Of a DNA stretch of 64,000 bases, positions 10,901 to 22,900 are shown one piece after another; positions within the stretch are counted from its first letter, which is position 1; each line of letters starts with the position of its first letter. Origin of the DNA: Parapristionchus giblindavisi (lineage: Eukaryota; Nematoda; Chromadorea; Rhabditida; Diplogasteridae); assembly GCA_943737045.1 (NCBI GenBank), contig CALSFV010000044.1:1-64000 (forward strand), read 5' to 3'. The position numbers and the translations under genes are program-made. Below the pieces are notes generated by a model that saw only the letters and a program-made list of their open reading frames with translations, searched no databases and had not been told where the DNA came from.

Positions 10901-13900
10901 AGCTCAATCGGGGTGATTTAGGTGCAAAACACGTAAAAACACTTCGAAAATGATATCTGGAAATCTGGACCCGATCGGTTGAGTTTGAAAAAAGTTATGA
11001 CGAAAAAACCAAAACTTGATAACCTTTTGCACGGTACTGTATATATATATATATATGTTTATTTTGCGATATATATATTTTCAGAAGTGTTCAGTCAACT
11101 TACTTAGCCAGCGTCCATGTAAAATTTTCTCGATTAAGAAGTGAATGAGATGCATGGATTGCTTTCTGAAAATATTGTGATTGTAATCGATTTTAATCAT
11201 TTGCTTATTTAATCATAATTATTATAATTCATCACTCTCTACCTGCACTTCTGAAAGTCCGAAATATTTTTCCAATGTCTTTTCTCCGTAACAAGGAAGA
11301 CCGCCCATTGTATCCGTAGATAAGTCCCAGAATCCATTCTGAAGCACCAAAAATTAATTGAAGTTCTAGATCCTTTCATCGGAAATGATGTTTTCTTGTT
11401 TTCGCAATGTTGAGTAATCATGACTGCTATCTTATGAATATCAGTGCGTCGAAGAGCGGGCCGGTTAGGTGCGACTTAGTTGCGTAATAACCGAGAGGAA
11501 GGCGAATGAAATATTTCGTTCCGAGTGCTAACCATTTTCTTGGTAACGGATTAGTCATTTTCTTCTGCAAGTATGCAATACATGCAGAAGAAAATGACTA
11601 ATAACACTTGTATGTTTTAAAAGTTCATAATAATCGACCTTTTTAAACATTCATCTAAGGGAAAAGTTTCTCGCATACAAAACAAATGAAAAAGGGTGTG
11701 GCCGGATAGATTTCAACATTTCATTAGTATAATTTTACATTACAAGTAATCACGTTATCGACTCCAGTTGTATCAGATCAGTAAAGTAGTATCACTCACA
11801 TTATTTTCCTGCTCAAAGTTCGAACTGTAGCAGGACAGGCCTAAGTTATACGCGCCAACGCCGAGATATTGTAGAGTAATGTTGTTCACCTGAAGTTGAT
11901 CGATAATTCAAAAAAATAGCAATTGTTATTTGTCTCTATCATCTTTGGTTACTGACAGATAGATCATTTATACCACAAATGAGTATAGATTGTATCCCAT
12001 AAAAAGAAGTACCAGGAGATCGAACATGAAGAACGCAATAATTGTTCTTCATACATATATTATACTATCACACATTCGAGAGAAAATATTTAAAAATTTG
12101 TAAAAAATGTAGCCTTTGTAACGGAGCTGTGCGGCATGATTATATTTTCGGCAATGCAACGGCAATCGGCAATCGGTATACGGCATATACCGAATATTTT
12201 TCTCGCCATATTTTGGCATAAGTTTCCAGATGCTCCACAGTTGTGTTAATCGATATTAATGATTTTGTTACGATATTAATGATTTTGTAAGTTAAGACAC
12301 CGGTTCGGTAAGACTCGAGCATGGTCCGGACATTCGCGAGGACTTTCGATCTGGCCCTCTATACTTTCATCATAGACACATACCGGGGGCAGACCGATGA
12401 AAGTAATAGTGAAAATGCCCTGCGTCTCAAACCCGGCTCACATATGTCGCATAAAATTAAAAATTTAAAAATTCATAACTTTTCAATCGTGATAGCTAGG
12501 ACTTTCATTTCTTTTTATTGGTAAATAACATGCCATGCACCCTTATAAACACAGCTGAGCAGTAGTATCATATTGTTCTGAACGGAACCACTTTCTATCT
12601 TAGAATTAAGAGACCGGCTCGGTAAGACTCGAGCATGGTCCGGACATTCGCGAGGACTTTCGATCTGGCCCTCAATACTTTCATCATAGACACATACCGG
12701 GGGGAGACCGATGAAAGTTATAGTGAAAATGCCCCTAGGCTCAAACCCGGCTCAAATAAGTCACATTAAGTAAAAAATTGAAAAAATCATATCGTTTCAA
12801 TCGTGATAGCTAGGACTTTTATTTCTTTTTATTAATGAATAACATGTCATGCACTCTTACAAACACTGCTGAACATTAATGTCATGTCGTTCTGAATACG
12901 TTTTTTCGTGTCTGATTTTCAGATTTTTCTCCTTTTATCCTCGTTAAAGAGAGATTGCAAGTAATGACATAGTACATATTGTAGCCCTGACGATTGTGTA
13001 CATGGTGGTCACATTCCCTTGGCCAGCCAACATTTCGCAGGCATCGAGAATTGCAGCCGAATGTGAGAAATGTGTAAATTGCAAAAATCGAAAATTAATT
13101 TTCTTGAAATTCGCAGGAGTAAGAGTTAGCTTTATAATGTCATTTTACTCGTAGCTACTGCGAAGACAGAATGATAGCAAAAGTTATTCTACATACCGAA
13201 CACTATTTATTTTATGCTAATTCAGCATATTGATCGCTAGAATCATGAATGAATCATGCTATCAAACTCAGGCAAAGGCGCGCCTTTTGAAAATAGGAAA
13301 GTTCGGCAATAGGATTCGAACCCGCGAAAATGCGCTTTCTAGACAGAAGTTTTACCACTACGCTAAGGGAACGATAAGTAGTCTCCCTATCTTCTTGCAT
13401 ATCATTATGCACTTGCATAAGCGAGATGTAAGAGATTTGCATGATCATTCGCGGGTCTCCACCATTAAGAACGATATGGAATTACTGCTCAGCTGTGTTT
13501 ATAAGACATGATATTCACCAATAAAAAAAATAAAAGTCCCAGCTATCAAGATTGAAAATTTATGAATTTTTCATTTTTTTTTTGTTTTATGCGACATATG
13601 TGAGCCGGGTTTGAGCCGCAGGGCATTTTCACTATTACTTTCATCGGTCTGCCCCCGGAATGTGCCTATGATGAAGGTATTGAGGGCCAGATCGAAAGTC
13701 CTCGCGAATGTCCGGCACGGTGTCAGAATGCTCGAGTCTTACCGATCCGGTCTCTTAAAATTTGAAGAAAGCTCTTATTTGCGTATTTTAATTAATTAAT
13801 AATTAATAATTTTGTGGTATAGCTATTTGATTCAAAAATTTCATGTCGTTTTCGGCAGGACATAAACGGCATATTCGGCATACCGCGCAACCCTACGTTG

Positions 13901-16900
13901 CAACGCAGTGCACAGTGAAAAAATCGCTCAGCAACGTCTCTTTATGGAATTAATCCCTTATGGGAAAGGGAATCATTCCCTTATCTTTTTAAAAATTTTC
14001 TTTATGTGTGCTCGGTAGGGTTTTAGTCACTATGTTCTCATTTTTTTTAAAAAGACCGAACAAACTCACAAATTGAAAACATTCCATAATGTCATTCCGA
14101 CATCTGTTAAATGTAGTGTAGTTCCTGAATAATAAAATCATTAATATAATCTTTCTATCATTCGTACATTAATTTTGCTTTAAAAAAGTGTTCATAAGAA
14201 GATGAAAAATTACGCAATAATGCATAGAATGCGGAGATTCTTTCACAATTTCTGAACAGAGCTTGCAATCACAAAAAAAAGCTGGCTCTTGTATATGTTG
14301 GACGAACATATAAATACAAGGCTTTCAAAGCCAATTGTTGGATTTAGCTCTTTCAGTACACTTTCCTAAATATACTTGAGTAACAAGTTTTAAAGAATTC
14401 ATACATAAGTGTTCAGCACTGAGAGGTTTATGAGCTGGTAATTTATTATGGGTGCGAAATCGCTTCGCTCATTGGCAAACTCGAAATAAATAGACCAATT
14501 ACCAATCCGGCATCAGACCTCGATAGTACAAAGCCTCATAGTTGGATGCATACTGCAGAAAAAATTCGAATAGACCATTGCCTATTGCCATACCCTTAAA
14601 TGTAAGGAATAATATTTGCAAAACATCCCAAAATGTCAAATAGACTCACTTTAAAAAAGGGATTGGGAAAGGCGTCCGACTCGTTAGCGCCTTGTATTCT
14701 TCGAGTGAGAAATGGTATGTACATGCCTAAATAAAACATTCAGATGTTACTGTTGTGTAGTGTAATCTAATCTATTTAGCATATTATAATTATCATATAG
14801 CCAATGCATAATAGTCATTGTACATTATCCCTAATTATCATAGGCATTACTCTACACATGATTCTCTATTCATTCTTAGCTTACAAGGGAATCCTTTCAG
14901 CTCGCGGAAAGCAATCCAGATGAAAATTTGCACAGGCATTGTTGAAAGCAATAGAAAATGATATGTGAAGTCGGAAAATGCAGCAGGGCAAAACCCGAGC
15001 CGCAGCATCCATCCAAACTTGGTCAAAACTTGGTGCGCATTCGCCACCAATAATTTGAATTTATTGTCCCTATCTCTGAAGAATGGTATCAATTTGATTG
15101 GTGAATGCATTGGAAAGTATCTCGTACATTACAGACAAAAATATTCCGAAAAGATAACATCAAAGCTGTTGTACGAAGGAACTGCGCCACCAATAAGGTT
15201 TCAATCATTGCTTCAGAATGCGGCGAATGCGCACTAAGTTTGAACAAGTTTGGATAGATGCTGCGGCTAGGGTATTGCCCTGCTGCATTTTTCGACTTCA
15301 CATATCATTTTCTATCGCCTTCAACAATGCTTCTGCAAATTTTCATCTGGATTGCTTTCCGCGAGCTGAAAGGATTCCCTTGTTAGCGTAGGTCCAAAGT
15401 AGGTCTCTACTATTTCTAGTCTTAGTCTCGAACTCTATATTATTTGTGATAAACTTGTATTGGTTACTACTCTAGTCTCCACATATCAAGGTATCCAACA
15501 TTGGCGACCAGGATCTTAGGTTTAAGACTTAGGATTAGGATTAGACTTAGACTTTACCTAGTTTTGCTAAGAATCAGTATCTGGTAAGTTTCTGGTAAGT
15601 CGTGGCTGGCAAAGCATAGATCTTAGCCTGGAGATAGCCACTGTGACTGGTGTCTGTAGATATTGTAACACCTGGAGATAGTCACTGTGACCGGCACTTC
15701 GATACGCTCGATTGTTGCTGCGATTGGTCACGGCCCTTGGCTCTGCTATCTTGTGATCCACACTTGATATTCAAAGCAACCATTGTAAGAGCCGAGTGTA
15801 ACCTGTACCACCGTTGTGATTCCCGGTTGGATACTGTATCGCTATTGTGATACCGAGGTTGACACAGGTCTGATCAAGATCACCGTATCTTAAGATCGTG
15901 GTCCATTGAGACTAGAGACCAAAGATCAGAGACCAAAGGTCATAGATCACTCTGAGACCAGAGACTGGAGATCAAAGATCATCCACCAGATAACTGAGAT
16001 CAAAGATCAGAGCACCGTACCCGATACGAGTAGCTAGTACACATCAGGTCAGAGACAGTACAGACTATAGAGTACGTGATAGTTATCATTGAACAGTACA
16101 GACTATAATCATGACTGATTCAGGTGGAACCAAATCGACCGATTCAAATGGAATGAAGTCGATGATGGATACGTTCATGAAGATGATGCTCAAGATGCAA
16201 GAAGAGTCTGATAAGAGAGTTGAGAAACTAATCAGATCTCTCAATGAATCGAATGGAGCGAGAGTTACGACTGATCCTACAGTAACCTCAGGTGACAGTA
16301 GCCAAAGTGCGCATACTGTAAGTGGCCCATCGATTGATGCTCTTGAAGCTAGAATAAATGAGTTCCAATATGACCCTGAAGATGAGTGTACGTTCGAGAA
16401 TTGGTATGATTGATACAAAGACATCTTCGAACATGATATGATTCACGTAGATGAGAAACTCAGAGTGAGAATCTTATTGAGACATTTGAGTACAAAATGC
16501 AATTCACAGTATAAGAATCATTTGTCACCTAAAGATGTGTACAATGAGACATTTGAGAATACAGTGGAAGAATTGATTAATCTATTTGGTAGACAAGTTT
16601 CTGATTTTGAATTACGTCTAAGATTTCTCAATCAAAGAATGTCTATATCGTACATCGAAAAATCATGGGGTCAAGATCCAAATGATCCAATTAATCCAAT
16701 CATTTAAATCAACGCTGATTCTGGGCGAACGAGCGATTTTGGTATTTATTCTTTCTTTTCATATTTTTTCTTTTCAGCTCATCTAGTTAGTCCGCGAGAA
16801 ACGCGTCAAAATATTGCGTATTCACGCAGATTGAATATTTCATACTAATTCAGTGATTTTTATGCGTGCGCGCGTGGTGTATTATACGGTAGTGAGTGCG

Positions 16901-19900
16901 CCATCAAGAGATGAACTGCGCAGTGCTGCACTGTTTCGTATTTTACTTTCAATTTTATTGTCGTCACGTTTTTGTTAGTTGTGTTGGTGATATTTGTGTC
17001 ATTTCAGGTGGTGGGACAATGCTCGTCGTCAGTGGAAGGATGACAACCCTCAACAAGTGTAGCTGACGGCACATTAGAGAAGTTTTACTCCTTGTTTTTT
17101 GCGCTACTGACCTTGTTCTTACATACTTTCGCTCATTACAAGGGTACTTTGTGTTCAAATTAAGGTTCACGGTGGTCGTGCGACGCCACTGGTTCTCTCG
17201 TTTGACGTGCGATAACGAGGCTGGACTAACGAGGACAAGAAAGCGTGAATTACTACAAACACACGAGGTTAATTAATATCATTACTTTGTTGTTTGTTGT
17301 TTTGATACACCTATAAGCTTTAGACAATATCGTTTTAAGAAACTGGCTCGAAATAGTAATGCCCAATTCGGTTTAATTATGTAATTATTGATCGGGCTTT
17401 AAACCGTGGTTGTGTTGTGTTGCATATCTCGTGACACTTATGATATGCAACACAACACAACCCCGGAGACATCTCTCACTCTTGGCCATTTACTTTCTTC
17501 TTTATATTCATGCATTGCCATACCCCAAGGCAATGATTGACCCACTATATAATGCCCACATTTTTTGCCACTTGATGCGACAGGATGCTAAAAAATGACG
17601 ATTTTAAAGGGAAAATAACGAGTTTTGTTAATCAACCCACCCTATTTCGAAAATTGATCCATTATATAAAAATAAACCGCGGGGGTACCGAAAATGTATG
17701 ATTATATTCATCAATCCATTATTCAGGCATTCGTTCTCACGTCTCCAACGACTACTGTTCCTCTGACTCCTAATCTTCTATCTGCTCTCCAACTATTCCC
17801 AGGAATGAAGATTTATTAGAGAAGTTTCTTCTTTTATATTGTAATGGTATTTGTAATTAAATGTTTTTTTGGCCTTTTGCTGATCATTGTGTTTTTCTGT
17901 GCGGTTAATCACGGCTAAAATGAGTGTTTATTTGAATTGCGAAATGGCCGGGTCCAAAAAACAAAAAGGTTCGATGGTAGTTTTTGCGTTGTATTCACGA
18001 GAGAACAGCCCTCTTGTTAGTGGAATGACTATGCTAATCCATCTGAACGTTGTCCATGCAACAATATTAGATCGAACTATCCGCAACCCTCTTGCTGCTC
18101 TGGAATCTGCCTTTAATATTATATTTCTAGAAAGTGTGTTTCCTAGCGTAACCTGTTGGCCGCTGCAAAATTTGACTGTCTCTGCACATTTCCTTGAAAT
18201 TTTATAAGGAGATTATCGATACTTTGTGCCTAATTGCAGGTTGCTCGGTAGGAATCGTCGACGTCACGCTGTCTGTGCCGTGTACTCCCGTTCTCGTTCT
18301 TGTGTCGTTCTCCCGAGATTTACCGTATTACCTCGAACTACCGTTTCGACTTTATTTATTGCGAATTTCAAAAGAAAAAAATATCTTAATACGGTAATAA
18401 AGTGTTTATACGGTGATTCATAACATAACAGTATACAATACTTAGACACAGAACAACAGTCTTCTCCATTCACTGGGATCCGATGAAGACGTTGAGGAGA
18501 CAGTCTGCAATCAATAAGTCACGCTAATTGAAATGAGCAACATATTATTATGGTTCCTATATATTATGGTCCTATATATTACCTTCTTATTTGTGACGCT
18601 GGGAAAATTCTTCTACGCTAAATCAATGTTTGTTACAAACAAATGTAAGTTTAAAGAAATCAGAGCAAAAACAAGGTCTTGATAAATACCTATAAGAGTC
18701 GAAATAGCCAGTATTTATACCAAGCAAAGAGAGAGAGAAAAAGAATAATTCAAGTATATCCTCTTATTGCGAATCTGTTTCGTAAAAAGCACAGTAATCC
18801 GCAACTACAGAAACCTCTAAGTATAGTAATCCGTAAGTACACTCTCACCCCTTCAGGTCTCCTTAAGTAGCAAGCTGCCTAGAAGATCAGCAACACAACA
18901 CAACCACGGTTTAAAGCCCGATCAATAATTACATAATTAAACCGAATTGGGCATTACTATTTCGAGCCAGTTTCTTAAAACGATATTGTCTAAAGCTTAT
19001 AGGTGTATCAAAACAACAAACAACAAAGTAATGATATTAATTAACCTCGTATGTTTGTAGTAATTTACGCTTTCTTGTCCTCGTTAGTCCAGCCTCGTTA
19101 TCGCACGTCAAACGAGAGAACCAGTGGCGTCGCACGACCACCGTGAACCTTAATTTGAACACAAAGTACCCTTGTAATGAGCGAAAGTATGTAAGAACAA
19201 GGTCAGTAGCGCAAAAAAACAAGGAGTAAAACTTCTCTAATGTGCCGTCAGCTACACTTGTTGAGGGTTGTCATCCTTCCACTGACGACGAGCATTGTCC
19301 CACCACCTGAAATGACACAAATATCACCAACACAAGTAACAAAAACGTGACGACAATAAAATTGAAAGTAAAATACGAAACAGTGCAGCACTGCGCAGTT
19401 CATCTCTTGATGGCGCACTCACTACCGTATAATACACCACGCGCGCACGCATAAAAATCACTGAATTAGTATGAAATATTCAATCTGCGTGAATACGCAA
19501 TATTTTGACGCGTTTCTCGCGGACTAACTAGATGAGCTGAAAAGAAAAAATATGAAAAGAAAGAATAAATACCAAAATCGCTCGTTCGCCCAGAATCAGC
19601 GTTGATTTAAATGATTGGATTAATTGGATCATTTGGATCTTGACCCCATGATTTTTCGATGTACGATACTTGGATTGACTGATGTCAAGAAATTTGCATC
19701 TGAAGTCAACAATCTATATCAGAAGGGAAAGATGAAGGAGATTACAGAAGACGAATTGAAGGTCACTGTATTCCTTGCAGGTCTTGATCTACCAAGCCTG
19801 AAAAAGGCTCGAACAAATCTGATGAACATTGTGAATAACAAACAAGATATCACTTTAAATGAACTTATAGAGAAGTTCTCTACACTTCAAGCACTTGAAA

Positions 19901-22900
19901 GAGATGTTGCTGCAATAGAAGTTCAAAATAATGTCTACTTGTTACGTGATAATAAGTCGGACAAAGTGAACGATGAGACCGCTGAGGTTGATTCGGAGAC
20001 AAAAAGTGATAAGAGTTCATCAGATACTAAATGTGCATATTGTGATAGACATGGTCATGCAGTGCATGAATGCTGGAAGAAATATCCAGATAAACGACCA
20101 AAGAAGAAAGATTACAAAAGAAATAAATTCTATAAGAGAAAGAATAGCAATGCTGTGTTCTGTAATCAGGTCGTCGGTAATCGAGTCTATGCACAAGTCA
20201 ATGTTAATGGAAAGAACATTGAATTCCGAGTAGATACTGGTTCAGATCTAACCTTTATCTCCAAGAATGTATGGAAAACACTGGGATCTCCCACCCTAAA
20301 AGAGGGAAGAATACAGGCTAAGTGTGCAAATGGCACAGGTGTATCCATACTCGGAAAATTTCATTGTAAAATGAAATATAAGAATGATGAGAATAGGGGA
20401 TTTGTTTATGTAACAGATTCACCTGTAAATTTAATCGGAACTGATTGGTTCTGGAAACTGAATCTCATCAGATCATTACAGAATGAAGTTGAAGATCAAC
20501 TCGTAATGAATCAAATCAAGAATCCAATCAAGGTACCACATGAACCATGGTCATCAACTGATAGACCAATGGAGCGAATTCGCGTTGAATTCGCAGGACC
20601 TATGAATGGAAAGTATTACTTGATTATCGTAGATGCACACAGTAAATGGCCTGAAGTAATAGAAATGGATAGAATAGATACTAATTCTACCATCACACAC
20701 ATTCACAAGTTCATATCTGCATATGGTTGTCCAGAAACATTGGTCAGTGATAATGGAACACAATTCACTTCGAGTGATTTCCGAGAATACTGTAACAAGT
20801 ACGGTATCAATCACGTCCTGACTCCACCATATCATCCTCAATCAAATGGTCAAGCCGAACGATTCGTTGATATATTCAAACGAACACTCCTCAAATTGAA
20901 AGGAGAACGACCTGAAGTAGAGAATGTTCAAACATTCCTCATGTCTTATCGATCGAATCCAAATAGGCTACTAGCTGATAAGTCACCAGCTGAAGTATTC
21001 CTCGGACGAAAACTGAGAACAAGACTAAGTTTCTTGGTTCCATGTCGTAGATCAGATAAGAAGGATGAAGATATGAAACACCAGTTCGACCTGAAACATG
21101 GCGAAAAAGACAGAGAATTCAAGACTGGTGATTAGGTCTAATACCGTGAAAAAGATGGACCTAATAATGTGAAATGTTGTGAAGCCATCATTGTAGATAA
21201 ACTCGGTCGATTTGTTTATCTCATTGATAAGGGAGGAAGGAGAATGAAGGCTGATGCCAATCAATTAATCTCCCGAAGAGATCAAGATGAAGATGATATA
21301 CTTGATCTTCATATCGATTCATTCGATATCAAGAAGCCGACAGAAGAAACTACGAAGGATAATTCAACTGGAGCTGCCATCGTCATGCCTATCCCAGACC
21401 CCTCAAGCAAGGCATATCATCGTCCGGTCAGAGACCGAAGGCCCGTTGTTAGTAATACCTCCGAATGTTGTAGTTACGTTAGTTCAATTGTAAATTAGTT
21501 TTAATTGTATTGATTATCGATTCTGTTGTCTTTAACTTAGAATCTTAGGAAGGAGGTGTTGTGTAGTGTAATCTAATCTATTTAGCATATTATAATTATC
21601 ATATAGCCAATGCATAATAGTCATTGTACATTATCCCTAATTATTATAGTCATTACTCTACAAATGATTCTCTATTCATTCTTAGCTTAGCGTAGGTCCA
21701 AAGTAGGTCTCTTCTATTTCTAGTCTTAGTCTCGAACTCTATATTTTTTGTGATAAACTTGTATTGGTTACTACTCTAGTCTCCACATATCAAGGTATCC
21801 AACAGTTACTTTGTATGTATACACTCAAAATTGCCTTGAAGATGGAGCCGAGAAAGTGGGGACAAATAATAAACAAGAAGTAACAGTTAGCTCTTCAACC
21901 CTTGGCGCAGTGGTATAATAAAAGAACAGGCAATCGTGATTGCAGGTTCGAAGTCCATCGCTGTCCAATTATCAAAAGGCGCGCAATTCCCTTGAAGGCG
22001 ACAATTCTTCATTCAAGAACCTTACGATCAAGAGGCTGAATCATCAAGAAACAAATACTGTGCATTATGAAAACATAAGTTTTGCTAGATTTCTATCGTT
22101 ACATTTTCTTCACGAAAATATTCGCTGTCGTTGAGACTTTAAAGTCAATGAAGCCATTTTGATTAGATAAGTATATAGAACACACTATCTGAGAAAATCG
22201 ACATAGGTGCGGTATCGATGCAAAATAGATTTTTCTGTTTTATGTATGATAATTATACGAGTATTCTGCACCATCGGTGTACAACTGCACGGTATATCTC
22301 GTGATTACATTACTGATCGTACTTGTGCTGTACGTGTACTGTAATTTACGCGCTCTCTCTAATTCTCTGATCAGTCTATAAAACCGAGAATAAAGAGTAC
22401 GGAACGGCATGAGTATGGTAACTACTTCGCAAGCTGGCTCGGATACGAAAGTGAATAAAATTTACAGTACAAGTACGATCAGTAATGTAATCACCAGATA
22501 TACCGTGCAGTTGCGCTCCGATGGTGCAGAATAATCATATAATTCTAATATTGTAAAGAAAAGGCGCTGAAAAGATGCTTAAAACTAGCGAAAACACCAA
22601 ATTAACTGATAAGGGATTACTGTAGGAGCACACCATAATTCACTAATTCGTTATAAAAATGATTACTTCATATAATTCGTATTTTTAAAAAAAAATTATG
22701 AATTTTAAATCAAAGGTGTAATATAATATGTAGAAGGTATTAAGCAAATAAAAAGTTTTCCTGCCCCATGGGAAAATAGTGAGAATTAATTTAATGTAAA
22801 AATTTTTTCGAAAATTCCCATTTCCAGACTTCTTTGATGAAAAAGCTCTCCTCGACAATAGTTTCTTAGAATTAGTCAAGGAGTCGAGTGCACCCACTCC

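Larger units (their letters stand above)
14746..21809 (+). mobile_element. LTR retrotransposon, Ty3/Gypsy type, RT deleted
   Basis: Flanked by the 5-bp target duplication GTTAC (14746-14750 and 21805-21809), with LTRs at 14751-15500 and 21557-21804 that start TGTTG and end CAACA. The 5' LTR is longer only because a 499-bp element is inserted in it. Between the LTRs are a gag start, a 3-kb foldback insertion, then the rest of gag with zinc knuckle, protease and integrase. Reverse transcriptase and RNase H are absent between protease and integrase, so the copy cannot replicate alone. It lies in intron 5 of carboxypeptidase copy A and is missing from the matching introns of copies B and C. Confidence 0.9.

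Noticed and set aside
13150..13465. Functional tRNA gene in the TTAA-family repeats
   Set aside because: A- and B-box motifs are present but acceptor and anticodon stems do not pair well. Treated as tRNA-like only.
16995..17055. Small AG-preceded frame [17 protein letters not shown] in both foldback arms as a Myb/MADF domain
   Set aside because: Seventeen residues are too few for a domain call, and the frame is simply duplicated by the arms.
17887..18207. 106-aa frame in the centre of the 3-kb foldback as a transposase
   Set aside because: No DDE/D pattern, zinc finger or helix-turn-helix could be recognised. Left as an unassigned frame.
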